Source: Eublepharis macularius
Lineage: Eukaryota > Chordata > Lepidosauria > Squamata > Eublepharidae
Direction: 5' to 3'
Assembly (NCBI RefSeq): GCF_028583425.1
Contig: NC_072797.1
Span: 23,284,001 to 23,348,000, forward strand
Length of the DNA stretch: 64,000 bases
Both the position numbers and the translations under genes were made by a program. The notes beneath the pieces were generated by a model. The model saw only the letters and a list, made by a program, of their open reading frames with translations, had not been told where the DNA came from and did no database searches. Position 1 is the stretch's first letter; every line of letters begins with the position of its first letter. This document shows positions 22,385 through 33,330 of the stretch, in pieces.

Positions 22385-22577
22385 AGCCGTTTCCACACTA
22401 CTCACCTTCTTCCGGAACAGGGCGCAACGTTGCAAAAAAAAATGCAGAAGATGGCGTCTTCTTGCGTGAGTTTTGCACGATGTTGCGCAAAACTTGTGCA
22501 AGAAGATGCTATCTTCCGCATTTTTTTCGCAGCGTTGTGTCCCGTTCCGGAAGAAGGTGAGTAGTGTAAAAACGGCC
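22385..22577. mobile_element. Palindromic MITE with 3-bp target duplication (CAG)
   Basis: A 193-bp near-palindrome. The left arm AGCCGTTTCCACACTACTCA continues into CCTTCTTCCGGAACAGGG. The right arm is its complement, ending AACGGCC. Flanks are CAG at 22382-22384 and 22578-22580. The insertion splits the CR1 reverse transcriptase. PIF/Harbinger-like by duplication length; no transposase. Confidence 0.85.
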
Positions 22578-22764
22578 CAGGAAACAATGGACAGTTCTAG
22601 CGATGGAGAGAAGTAAGCAGTGCAGTCCCACAAGGGCTAGTATTGTTCATAAATTATCAAGAACTGGGTGTGAGCAGAGCAGCGGCCAGATTTGCAGATG
22701 ACACAAAGTAGACTGTGAGGAGCTCCAGAAGGATCGCCACAATGGGGCAAGTGGGTAACAATGG

Positions 22765-23018
22765 AATAATAACAACAACAACATTCAATTTATATACCAC
22801 CCTTCAGGACAACTTAATGCCCACTCAGAGCAGTTTACAAAGTGTGTTATTATTATCCTCCCAGCAATCACCCTGTGAGGTGGGTGGGGCTGAGAGAGCT
22901 CTGATAGAGCTGTGACTGACCCAAGGTCACCCAGCTGGCTTCAAGTGGAGGAGTGGGAAATTAAACCCGGTTCTCCAGATTAGAGTCCTGCCAATCTTAA
23001 TCACTACATCAAACTGAC
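22765..23018 (-). repeat. tRNA-derived SINE (type A) inside CR1, minus
   Basis: Plus strand reads AACAACAACATTCAATTTAT (tail), ATACCACCCTTCAGGACAAC, CCAAGGTCACCCAGCTGGCT, AAATTAAACCCGGTTC (B-box complement) and CACTACATCAAACTG (head complement). Close to 31335-31587 and 15945-16737, so this subfamily was active after this CR1 inserted. Confidence 0.9.
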
Positions 23019-23374
23019 TCAGTGAAGTTCATTGTAAATAAGTATACTGTACTTATCAGTGTAGATAAGAACAAAAAATCCCCACTTGGACGGGCTCTAA
23101 ACTTGCTGAGACTGAGAAGGAAAGAGACCTTGGAGTCTTAGCAGATAGCTCATGTAAGTGTCAACCAAGAGTGTTGCACTGTTGAAAAAGACAAACTCTG
23201 TGCTGTGGTTTAATGGGAAATGGATTAAAAATAAAACAGCCAGTTTTATAATGCCCTGATTAGATATGCGGCTCAGCCTCATTTGGAATAATGTGTGCAG
23301 TTACGGTCACTGTATCTAAAAAAGGACATTGCAGAGATGGAAAAAGTACAGAAGAGGGCAACCAAGGTGATTGA

Positions 23375-23451
23375 CAGTGAGATCCTAAGCAGAGTTACTC
23401 CAGTCTAATCCCATTGAAATCAATGGAGTAACTCTGCTTAGGATTTCACTG
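23375..23451. repeat. Short palindromic repeat inside CR1, 77 bp
   Basis: CAGTGAGATCCTAAGCAGAG and its complement CTCTGCTTAGGATTTCACTG form long arms around ATTGAAATCAAT. The CR1 sequence resumes directly with TAAGGGGTTGGAGCACC, so the boundaries are firm. Confidence 0.9.
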
Positions 23452-23969
23452 TAAGGGGTTGGAGCACCTTTGCTATGAGGAAAGGCTGAAGAGCCTGGGA
23501 TTTTTCAGTTTAGAAAAGCATACGGAGGGACATGATAGAGGTTTATAAAATTATGCATAGGACACACAGAGTGGACAGAAAGAATTTTTTTCTCCCTCTC
23601 CCAAAATATTAGAATTTGAGGGAATCCCTTGAAGTTGATGGGTGGTAGATTCAGGACAAACAAAAGGAAATACTTCTTTATACAGTAAGTGACTGAAATG
23701 TGGGATTCACTGCCAGAGGATGAAATGATGGCTACAGGCAGAGACCGCTTTAAAAGGGGATGAGACAGATCCAGGGAGGAGAGGTTTAGTGGTGACTGCA
23801 GGGAAACTCCACATCTGGACTATTCTCTGAACACTAGTGCCAGGAGGCGACATCAGGGAAGGTCTTGGCCTCTACACTCTGTTGTTGGCCCTCCATAGTA
23901 AGTAGCTGCCCACTATGCGAGTCAGGATGGTGGATGACTGGTCTGATACAGCAGGGTTCTTCTTAGGCA

Positions 23970-24935
23970 GCAGTGAGTCACCCTAGGCAAATTTGACAGC
24001 GGAGCTTAGCTCTTCCTTAGGGCTCCCACGGCCCTCAGTGGGGGTGGGGATTCCCTGCTCCCACCCTCCAGCCCCCGTAGGGTAGCCAGTTCCCGTAGGG
24101 TTGCCAGTCCCACCCTCCACCCCCCCCCGTCCTTGCTTACCTGGCCGGTGTGGGGGGGAAGCACGCCACCTCGGAGCACTTCCAGGCAGCAAGGTGTACT
24201 CCCGCCTGTGGCAGCCACTCAATTCAGGCTTGTTTGGGCCTGATTCAGGCCTAATTCAGGCCTGATTTGGCCCAGTTCAGGCCAGATCCAGGCCAAATTG
24301 GGCCACTGCTGAGCACGAGAGTGCTCCCTCGCTCCACAGCAGCCCAATTTAGGCCTGATTTGAGTCCAATTCAGCCCAATCCAGGCTGGATCCAGGCTGG
24401 ATCTGAGCCAAATTGGGCTGCTGCGGAGCACAGGAGCACTCCCACGCTGCGCAGCAGCTGGATCTGGGCTGATTTGGGCCCAATTTGGGCCCAAATCTTG
24501 TGCAAATCCAGCCGAATCTGGCCTGATCTTGGCCGATTCAGCCCCCTGTGGAGCATGGCCGTGCTCCCTGGGTGGCTGCGTGATGACATCACTTCCCAGA
24601 AGTGATGTCATCACGCTTGCTGGGAGCACACGCACACGCACACACACTGTGCCTGCATGCACGCCCACCAGGAAGGTAAGTGCCAGGCCTCCAACTTCCT
24701 GCCACATTAAGTCCCCGCCACACTCACCTTGCCAGCAGGTGGGAAAGGCGAGGGATAGGCCTCCTGGATGTGTTGCCCAGGGCAGCATGACGATGTCACT
24801 CCCCTCAGAATCAGGCCCATTTGGGGCCCAAATTGGCCTGCTGTGAAGCACAGGAGCACTCTTGGCCCCTGAGCAATGACGTCACTTCCCACGCGCACAA
24901 AGCCAAAACGGTGAATACCAAAAGACAGCCCAAAA
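23970..24935. repeat. GC-rich block of divergent tandem units and palindromes
   Basis: A unit containing GAGCAC-nnGAGCACTCC occurs at about 24302-24352, 24418-24467 and 24543-24590, and again at 24836-24888, separated by AATTTGGGCC / GATTCAGGCC modules. A perfect 18-bp-arm palindrome lies at 24578-24616 (GCGTGATGACATCACTTC and complement), and TGACGTCA occurs at 24877-24884. Long open frames on both strands come from composition and symmetry. It is possibly the interior of a large non-autonomous DNA element; termini were not found. Confidence 0.6.
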
Positions 24936-25660
24936 AGTGAGTGCCTGGTCCCTCCCCCTTCCCGCCAGGAGGGTAAAGGGACCTGGAAACCTTATTCTCC
25001 CCCTACCCGATAGTGGCAGCAGAAGCAGAAGTATCCACACTGCCTCATGGATTCCCAACATGACAGTATTGTTGAGAGTGTGTAATGTTAATGTAAAAAA
25101 TGCAATTTTATTTCTTTCTTCACTTTGGCTGGAATAGTCAAGCAGGGTACCAAATGTGAAAAAAAGCCCGTCAATTCAGACTGTATCAGAGAGAGTCCAA
25201 GGTGGCTCCAGCTACATACCTGGCCATCTCACCATCCATCATGCAGAACTGAGTACAAAGAGAGGGCAGGGGAAAAAGAGAACTGCTCTCAAATTATTGG
25301 TAACAAGAACATACTTTGCTTCTCCAAGCCCCGGGCCAATGACTGCTGGGAAAGTCGTAGATGGCATCAAACACTAGAGCTCAGCAACCACACCTACACT
25401 AAATAATACAATTAACATTTAAATTGAGCTTGCATCAGGCGGGCAGGCAACCTAGACATGAAACATAAACATTTCCTAGAAGGGCTGGGTCGGAGGAATG
25501 CGTGACAGTGTGTGTGGTGGACAAGATTAAACAAAGAAAATTAGACACACTCACATGCTAGTTAAAGATGGACTCTTCCGGCTCGAGCACTCTGAGGAGC
25601 ATACATACAGTTTCGCAGTTTAATAATAATTCAGCACAAAGTGTCTCTGGACATAGACCA
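24936..25660. other. No gene or clear repeat
   Basis: Nothing supported. Confidence 0.5.
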
Positions 25661-25905
25661 AGATGGGTAGCTGTGTTATTCTGTTTGTAGCAGTAGAAAA
25701 GAGCAAGAGTCCAGTAGCACCTATAAGACTAATACAATTTGTGGTAGAGTATGAGCTTTTGTGAGCCACAGCTCACTTCTTCAGAACTGAACTGAAGAAA
25801 TGAGCTGATCTGAAGAAGAGAGCTGTGAACCAAGAAAGCTAATACTCTACCACAAATTTTGTTAGTCGTCTTATAGGTGCTACTGGACTCTTGCTTTTTT
25901 CTACC
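25661..25905. mobile_element. Inverted dimer of Penelope-like repeat
   Basis: AAGAGCAAGAGTCCAGTAGC at 25698 is mirrored by GCTACTGGACTCTTGCTTTT near 25880. The minus-oriented half has the intact stem GTGAGC/GCTCAC; the plus-oriented half has decayed (GAGAGC with GAACCAA). Here the left arm carries the distal end (AGATGGGTAGCTGTGTTATT complement), opposite to 8147-9443. Confidence 0.75.
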
Positions 25906-26849
25906 ATCTCAGAACAGACTTTTCCCTCTTTTGTTGCATCTCTACTTACATCGTCTATGATGCAACAACAGAATATTGGGCTGGGCTTTGGATAGGGTCT
26001 GCACAGGTGTGTGTGTATAATTCAATGAGAGTAAAAGAAAGCAGGAAAAGGTGAATTTGGGGAACAAGCGAGGGCAGGAACAGGAGAAACGAAAGGCTCT
26101 ACCAGGGTCCCTAGTGGGCCCAGTCCAGAATGCAAGCCCATTACCAAGATAGGGCCTAAAATAGAAGTTTATCTGCCATAACTCATGAGATTGGTATTGT
26201 GGATAAGATCAATGGGGGGGAGCATATTAAAAGTTTGTACTTGGGTCCTCAGAGTGGAATGGGGTGTGTGGGCAATACATCATTTCTGTGGGGATTATTT
26301 GTTTTGGACCTTTGTCTTTTTTTTTTTTTAAAGTCTTCTCTCTCTCTTAGGATGTTGGTTTTAAACTGAAATGACCCAAGAAAGCTTCACCAACTGAAAG
26401 GTCCCGTGCTTTAGCAGACACTTCCAGCCTCCCCCTTGCTGGAGAGGGAAGCAGACAGCAGGAGGGAGCTTGCTGGTAAAGTCCCTTGGCTCTAGGACAC
26501 ACGGCCCTATCACTACCTCAACCATACAGACTACTTTTAAGCTGGAAGACTAGGAGTTAAAATTCAATTTGAACCCATGATTCCTATCCATCTAATGTGC
26601 CTCTGCAAATACTGGGGGAGAGACAGAGGCCTTCCTCTCTGCCAGATCTTACCTAGAGGTTTTTCTTCTGCCAGAGCTACTAGAGAGTTACTGTCAGTCA
26701 AAATTGACAGAATGGAGCTAGATAGACCAATATTTTGACTCCGTATCTGACAGTTGCAGCTGTGCTGCATAGTGCAAGAAATACGCTCTAGCGGAAGATG
26801 CAGAAGCTCAAGTTCATGCACATGATTCAAGAGTATAGCATCTCAGCAT
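25906..26849. other. No gene or clear repeat
   Basis: A T-run at about 26320-26330. No feature is supported. Confidence 0.5.
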
Positions 26850-27580
26850 TAGACATGGGCACGAACAGCATTAGGAACAGAAAAAAACCACGAACAGCAG
26901 ATTAGTTCGTGAGGCCCCATCCTAAATGAACAGGTGGTCATTGAAAGCCTCTTTCATTGCCTTTGGCAGCCATTGGGCAAGCCAGACAGTCTGGCACCTG
27001 CTGCAATCAATCCTCTTGGCAACCGGAAGATGGGAGGGACTGAACTCTGTCTGCACTCCTTCTGGCTTTCCTTCTGGTTTTAACCCTTCAAAGTACTTCC
27101 AGCAGAGAGTCCCGTTTTTGCCACTGTGAAGAGAAAATGACAGCCAACGGGGAGACCCGTGGATCACGCCTTTCCTGGGGTGCAATCTCTCTGAAACTTG
27201 GGGGGTCTTCAGAGGACAGTGAGGACTATGTCCCCTGCAAATTTGGTGGGTATTGGACATTGGGAAGGTCAGTTTGTGGGGTGTTTAAAGGGCCCTGCCC
27301 CTTGCACGTGGCAGGAAAGGGCCCTTTAAACTATCAGCTGGCAGGCGGCAGGGGGGAATCCCCCCCTGCTGCCTGCCAGCTGATAGTTTAAAGGGATCTT
27401 TAAAGGGCCAGGTAAGTGGATTTAAGGGGAGGGGGCTAAGTGGGGGGGTTTGGGGTGGGGGGTTCTGGCCCCCACGAACAATGAACAATGAACATGTCCG
27501 GGAACAGTTCATGTTCGTCCATGTTCATTGTTCGTTGTTCGTGGATGGCACCAAACGACGAACAGGGTGTTCGGGGGTTT
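26850..27580. mobile_element. Probable non-autonomous DNA element with inner palindromes
   Basis: The left end is rich in GAACAGC / CACGAACAGC (26861-26915). The right end is rich in GAACAATGAACAATGAACAT and its complement (27476-27546). A near-perfect hairpin lies at 27321-27395 (TTTAAACTATCAGCTGGCAG with complement). The symmetrical ends and inner hairpin suggest a transposon, but exact termini and target duplication are not resolved. Confidence 0.5.
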
Positions 27581-27633
27581 TTCTAAGCCATTCAATAATA
27601 AATTGCAATGTGCTAAACAGGTTAGGCAGGAAG

Positions 27634-28010
27634 TTACTTGGCCTTCTTTTACATCCAGAGTTGGAATTCATTGAGTTTTTATTGGTTGATGCCATCCCAG
27701 ATGTTACTTTTAAGGTGGCCGCTTTTATCTTTCTCTCAACAAACATAAGGAAGGGAATAATCCCAGCTGCCCCTACAAGACTTTTCGCTTGCACAAGAAT
27801 TTTAGCCAAATTATAAATATATTTTATTCCAGGGTCTTATTGTACCATTTATTTGTATAGATATTTTAAATTTTATTAATTTGTATTTTGTTATGATGGA
27901 CTGTCTAACTGGTACTGAAATGAACTGTGCTATGGGGTTAGGATATTATGGACCACGACTACATCAATAAATATTTTTGCTTTGCTTTACTTGCTTCTTT
28001 TACATCCAGA
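27634..28010 (+). mobile_element. Retroposed insert flanked by about 24-bp direct repeats
   Basis: The 17-bp CTTCTTTTACATCCAGA occurs at 27643-27659 and at 27994-28010. Both copies are preceded by TTACTTG (with a 2-base difference in spacing), giving repeats of about 24 bp. The insert (27660-27986) ends in CATCAATAAATATTTTTGC, an AATAAA-containing A/T-rich end. This is the layout of a target-primed, 5-prime-truncated retroelement with an unusually long target duplication. The family is not recognised. Confidence 0.6.
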
Positions 28011-28083
28011 AAAACATAACTTTAAAAACCTTTATGACTGCAAGTACGGACGTATTCATTCTCCTTAGAACTTTATGTGTCAT

Positions 28084-28416
28084 CAGGGCTTTTTTTCTGG
28101 GAAAATAGGTGGTGGAACTCAGTGGTGGAACTCAAGACCGCACAATGACACGTCACTTTGGGTCAGCGGGAACAAGGGGGGAGTTTTTTAAAGTTTAAAT
28201 TGCCCTTGGCGGAAATGGTCACATGGCCGGTGGCCCCGCCCCCTGATCTCCAGACAGAGGGGAGTTTAGATTGCCCTCCACGCCACTTGGTGGTGCGGAG
28301 GGCGATCTAAACTCCCCTCTGTCTGGAGATCAGGGGGTGGGGCCACTGGCCATGTGACCATTTTCAAGAGGTGCCAGAATTCCGTTCCACTGCATTCCTG
28401 CTGAAAAAAAGCCCTG
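28084..28416. mobile_element. hAT MITE with long hairpin, 8-bp target duplication
   Basis: Starts CAGGGCTTTTTTTCTGGGAA and ends CTGAAAAAAAGCCCTG. Perfect target duplication TGTGTCAT at 28076-28083 and 28417-28424. The interior is a long inverted repeat (ATGGTCACATGGCCGGTGGC and GCCACTGGCCATGTGACCAT; GATCTCCAGACAGAGGGGAG and its complement). It is the same family as 52264-52510. The matching open frames on both strands reflect this palindrome. Confidence 0.93.
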
Positions 28417-28424
28417 TGTGTCAT

Positions 28425-29540
28425 TGTATCAGTATTCAGGACCTCACACAACAGTGGACACAGCAGAGAATCAAACTTCTTACCGCTTTTGGCTTTTCAC
28501 AACAATCAAACCAGCTGGCAATGCATTTAAAAGACACATATTTGCTCATACAATAAGTGGCCGAATGGGATCCTGCACTATTCCTTTTTAACATATACAT
28601 GTATAAACACAAAGAGATATACAGATCATGCATTCTTTGTAAGGAAATTCTGTAGAGCAGAATCCTGATTAAGCCCAAAGCTTTAGTTTCTCCATCAACA
28701 CCCACTGAGATAATCCCGTACTGAAAAGCAGCAAGAGGAAACTTTTGCTGATTCAGCCAGTTCCCTGCCATCGCGTACCCTTCGCAAGCAAAATGGCTTT
28801 TCCACTTGTGTGGAAATCAGTATGAAGCTACCCAGATATTCCACCAGAGGGCAAAGACAAAAGAGTTTTTAATCAGCCAGAACTTAACTTTCCAGTGGAA
28901 ATTCCTAAATAATAGCTTCCCCCACCACTACCACTATTCACCACTCTGTCCACCTAGAACTGAAAAGATCCCAAGATCACATTGCTAGAGAAGCTTCAGT
29001 TACCAGGTTTTGTTTTGTGATTTTTTTTTTTTAAAGCTGCAGTGAGAGTAACAAGAATGACGTTAAAAGATCGTAATCAGGGCTCCCCAGGTTGTGACAA
29101 AGACAGCAAGATGGTAACAATTCCTCCTGATGACTAATCACCGATTTTGCATCCTGAGGAGACAATCAGGTACCGGCAGTATTAAGTTACGGAGAGCCAA
29201 GGGAGCTTGAGAAGGGCCTGCCACAAAAGCTTTGGCTCTCGTGTCCACAGGAAAGAGGAAGTTGATTATATGCAGCAAAAAAAAAAGGTTCTTTGCCTGA
29301 AACTCATTTCAGATATCCTTCTTTCTGCCTGATTAGGCCCTTTCTACTGACTCCGTGTTCAGATTTTTCATTTCTTGCTGTGTGCAACTAGCCCATTTAT
29401 TATTTCCTTCCCCAGCCTGTCAACCTAGCTACTGGCCTCGCACTCATGTTTTCAGCCTTTCATGCAGTGATCAAGCAGGCGAAGTTGTTTCCTGGCATAA
29501 AGATAACTGACAAAGAAAACTTTACCTGGTGAATTTGAGT
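28425..29540. other. No gene or clear repeat
   Basis: T-run near 29021-29031 and A-run near 29277-29287. No feature is supported. Confidence 0.5.
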
Positions 29541-29952
29541 TAGGGTTGCCAGCCTCTAGGTAGTGGCTGGAGATCTCCTGGAACTACAACTGGCCTCCAG
29601 GCCACAGAGATCAGTTCACCTGGAGAAAATGGCTACTTTGGGGGGTAGACTTTATGGAATTATGCCATGCCAAGGTCCTTTCCCTCCCCAAACCCCACTT
29701 TCTTCAGGTTTCTCCAGGGCTGAATCCACATTACCTCCGTGCGTCCCGGTGTTGCACTAAATGTTTGCTAAACACCCGGAAGTATAGCGTCTTTCTAGCG
29801 AGATTCAGAAATCACTCTTGAAAGATGCTATACTTCTTGGTGTTTAGCGAACATTTAGTGCAACACCGGGACGCGCGGAGGTAATGTGGATTCAGCCCAG
29901 CTTTCACCCCCCAGATCTCCAGGAATTTCCCAACTTGGAGCTGGCAACCCTA
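29541..29952 (+). mobile_element. hAT MITE, TAGGGTTGCC family, with nested MITE
   Basis: Starts TAGGGTTGCCAGC and ends GCTGGCAACCCTA, perfect 13-bp inverted termini. Perfect 8-bp duplication ATTTGAGT at 29533-29540 and 29953-29960. Body motifs are GAGAAAATGGCTACTTTGGG and TCCAGGAATTTCCCAACTT. It is split by the MITE at 29720-29897. This is the best-preserved copy of the family here and fixes its termini. Confidence 0.93.
29720..29897. mobile_element. Palindromic MITE with 3-bp target duplication (CAG)
   Basis: Arms begin GGCTGAATCCACATTACCTC and end with the complement. They contain GTGTTGCACTAAATGTTTG and its near-complement. CAG flanks both sides (29717-29719, 29898-29900). Being inside a hAT copy, it is the younger insertion. 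Confidence 0.9.
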
Positions 29953-29960
29953 ATTTGAGT

Positions 29961-31334
29961 GGGCCACTGGTGACGCTTAGGTTGCCAAGTTGCCAGCAGG
30001 TCTGGAAGAAAATGTCCTTTCCCTTTAATAGATGTGTGGGAAAGAGATACGAAGCTTTTCATGGCATAGAGGTTAACATCTCATTAAGCCAGGATACTTC
30101 TTTCTCCCTCCAGGCAGTAGGTAACTCTATAATTTCTACCTTTATCCTGTGTTATTATTTTATTGCTTTTTTATCCTGTATTATTATTTTATTGCTTTTT
30201 TAAATCTACCATTGTTGTTTTTATATGTTATGTTTTAAAACTAATTATACTCTTTTCATTTGGACTGCTCGTAATAGTAATTTTAAATTTTGCTCACAAA
30301 TGTTATTGTTTTTTAATTATTCTGCCTCAATAAAGTAGACCTTGAGTTCATCACTGGACAGTTTAAACACAATACAGATTTCCCCTCAGCTCTTCCATTC
30401 CGTGACACTAGTGTATACATAGACAAATTGTTGTGCTTTGTCACTGCTGAAGTCTATGCATATTTACTAGGAAACAAGTCCTGTTTGCTTCCATGTAAGT
30501 GTGCATAGGTTTGCAGCCTTTTGAATTAACACAGATGAATATAATTACTAAAGTGATTTTTGAACATTATTAGTAAAATTAATACTGGAAAAAAGGGGAA
30601 AAAAGCTTCCAGAAATATGGGCCCATGATGTTTTTCATGGCATGGGAATAAGTAATATTACCTGGTAGAAAACATTTCAGTTTTGAGTCTTCAGTTTGCA
30701 AGCCCTGAGCAAGGCAGTTAATGATAGGAAGTTTGGGAGGTCATTAATTCATAGGGTTGCTGTGAGTTGGAAGTGCCTTGACAGCACTTAACACCCAAAT
30801 GCATACTTCTGTAAAAGGGACCGGACACTTTTGCCCATGTTGTTGGGATTCATACCCTGGGAGCTAGCCTGGGTGTTTTTTACAAACTCCTTGGAGGAAG
30901 GTCAAGATAAACTGTATTAAATAAATAAAATACACACCCGGAAAAGAATGAAACACTGGCTTGCATGCAAGAAGTTGCAAACTTTTTTTAATGTTGCATA
31001 TCCCACGAGACTCTTCTTTATAGACATGCTATGCCTCTTAATCATCAAACTACAGAAGCAAATCGGGAAAAGGTGGTAGGACCTTGGAGTCTTAAAGGAT
31101 GGTAGCGTTGCCAGCTTCTCCACCAGCCCTTGCTCTCTTGCCTTTACAAGCAGCTTGAGGGGGCAGACGTTGGCAGGTAACCATACTGTGCCAAGCTTCT
31201 TTGTGTTGATTTTGGCAGCCTGAATTACCCTTAGAGAGGAATAACAGCAGTCTAAGCTGTTCTTTTTTTAGTCACTGGGCAGCTCTACTCAAAAGTATCT
31301 GCACCATATTATAAAAGAAACCAAAAGTCTTTAA
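29961..31334. other. No gene; small direct duplication and SINE tail
   Basis: A 29-bp tandem duplication (ATCCTG-TATTATTATTTTATTGC type) lies at about 30142-30200. A degraded palindrome-type fragment is near 30450-30525, and a SINE tail (CATAGGGTTGCTGTGAGTTG) near 30752-30790. No gene is supported. Confidence 0.5.
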
Positions 31335-31587
31335 TAATAATAATATAACAATAACATTCGATTTATATACCGCCCTTCAGGACAACTTAATGCCCACTCA
31401 GAGCGGTTTACAAAGTGTTGTTATTACCCCGCAACAATCACCCTGTGAGGTGGGTGGGGCTGAGAGAGCTCCAGAGAGCCAGTGAATAGCCCAAGGTCAC
31501 CCAGCTGGCTTTGTGGAGGAGTGGGGAATCAAACCCGGCTCTCCAGACTAGAGTCCCATGCTCTTAACCACTATACCAAACTGGCAC
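31335..31587 (-). repeat. tRNA-derived SINE (type A), minus
   Basis: TTTATATACCGCCCTTCAGG, ACAACTTAATGCCCACTCAG, GGTCACCCAGCTGGCTTTG, AATCAAACCCGGCTC (B-box complement), CTTAACCACTATACC (A-box side). CpG in CCGCCC is retained, suggesting this is a younger copy than 22765-23018. Confidence 0.9.
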
Positions 31588-33081
31588 CAAACTGGCTTTA
31601 AGCAGTCTGATCCATATTTAGTCACCCATTTATTTGAGGTTTCATTAAATGTCAGAGAATATAATTATAGTTAGCCAGTGTTACATCTTTAGGGCTAAGT
31701 GGAGGATTTGAACCCACAGCCCTTTCCTGATGCTCTAATAACTACACTACACTTTTACTAGAGATATTTATTCGATGAAGATTTTTCCTAGAACTGAGGT
31801 AAGTGTCAAAAGCTTTACCACCTAAATTTGTGGGTGCCTTACTACCGCTTAAAGCACAGGGCCATGGGTAGAAAAAAAAACCCGGTAACCCTAAATATAG
31901 CAAGTGAACTGTCAGCTTTCACTGAACTAATTCCTGTGCTGGATTATTCATGCAACTTCCTGCATGGTGTGAATTCAGCCATTGTACATTGGAATAATGC
32001 CACATCTGCCTTTCCCCCTGCAGTTATCTAACAGCAACAGATCCTCTTTTTTTAACCTGCTCCATACCCTAATAAGCCTTGCTTCTTACACATATTCCAC
32101 CTGTCACTCCCGAACAATGTCCTTTCTTCTGGTGAGAGACTTTTGTTGTGAAGGGACTCTGACTGTCTGATGCCTGTGGAAACACACCTGACAGGTGTAG
32201 GCGCCTCCCTAATCCTCTTTCATCCTACTGAGGGAAGCAAGCACCTGGTCTGCGGAATTTTTCCTCTTCGTTGTAGCAACTTACTCCCTGCTTGCATTAT
32301 TTGGGCTTTTGGAAAGAAAGCCAGTCTCTGGGTATTCAGAGAAGTATAGATGCTGGACCCTGGTGTTATCTGTTCTGTCTTTATGGTCACACTGATGGGG
32401 GGGGGCGGCATTTGTTTTCCAGCTACTATTGAGGGGGTGGAAAGAATGTCTAATTTGTATAACACAAGTTTGTATGGGTAAGGGAACCTGAAGTCTTTGG
32501 TGTCTTACCTTCCCACAGGTTCTTGTCTTCCAGCCCAGCTACAGTACCAGAAAGATGCTGGGAGGGGAAGGAAATTTCTTGACATGACAAAGTACAATCA
32601 GGTAAGGGGTGGGGAGTGTAGTTCAGTTCCTTTTCTGAGGTAATAAAAAATAGAGCCCCCCTCCATTGTATGTGCACGTGGTGTGGCCTAACATATATTA
32701 TCTTTGGGGAATTCTGGGGCTTAAAGAAAAAGATAATATATGAAGGCTGATGTTTTAGAGGAACTGGATACACTTTAGAGATATTGGATAGAGCCGAGTT
32801 GACATATGGTTGCTTCTGAGGGGGGCACTTAACCTGTTGGGGGGGTCTTTGCTGGAGACATAATGAAAGTGCCCCTTTCCTTCACCCTGATCTGTATTAA
32901 GGTACACAGCTTATAAGATATCCTGGGAGATCTCTGTTGATTGCTCAGAAGGTGGAATTTCTGGATCAGACCCTCTGTAGATGTTGGTTGCTGATACAAC
33001 GGCTGTTGCCATCATATCCAATTTGGCCTTTACATTTCATCAGCAGGTGTGGCTTCTTCCCCTAATCTAGCAGTCTTTAAC
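31588..33081. other. No gene or clear repeat
   Basis: G-runs at about 32397-32406 and 32840-32848. No feature is supported. Confidence 0.5.
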
Positions 33082-33290
33082 TTGGGTTGCCAACTTCAGA
33101 TTGGGAAATTCCTGGAGATCTGGGGGTTGATCCTGGGAAGGCTGAAGTTTGGGAAGGGAAGGAACCTCAGTGGGGTTTTATGCTATACAGTCCGAGCAGC
33201 CATTTTCTCCAGCAGAAATGATCACTAGTCTGGAAATCAGTTGTAATTCTGAGAAAACTGTAGGCCCCACCTGGAGGATAGCAGCCCAAT
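33082..33290 (-). mobile_element. hAT MITE, TAGGGTTGCC family, minus
   Basis: GGGTTGCCAACTTCAGATTG then GGGAAATTCCTGGAGATCTG, and CAGCCATTTTCTCCAGCAG later, are the family body read on the minus strand. The distal terminus is decayed. It lies about 40 bp from another copy in opposite orientation (33331-33547). Confidence 0.7.
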
Positions 33291-33330
33291 CTGCCTCCTG
33301 TAGCTTGAGAGAATATCTGATGGGTTATGG

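Larger units (their letters stand above)
21960..23969 (+). mobile_element. CR1 LINE, 3-prime part, with three nested insertions
   Basis: Reverse-transcriptase remains (21969-22208), a palm-domain remnant (22682-22708) and the typical CR1 3-prime coding end (GAGGGCAACCAAGGTGAT, AGGACAAACAAAAGGAAATA) run in one direction and finish at GGTCTGATACAGCAGGGTTC. The LINE is interrupted by a MITE (22385-22577), a SINE (22765-23018) and a short palindrome (23375-23451). Many stops and frameshifts show it is dead. Confidence 0.85.

Noticed and set aside
24219..24851. 210-codon minus-strand frame and its plus-strand mirror
   Set aside because: Residue pattern repeats with the tandem units and palindromes. 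Both strands give similar text, so it is a repeat artefact.
30142..30200. Tandem 29-bp duplication as part of an LTR
   Set aside because: Only two short AT-rich copies, with no TG/CA ends or target duplication.
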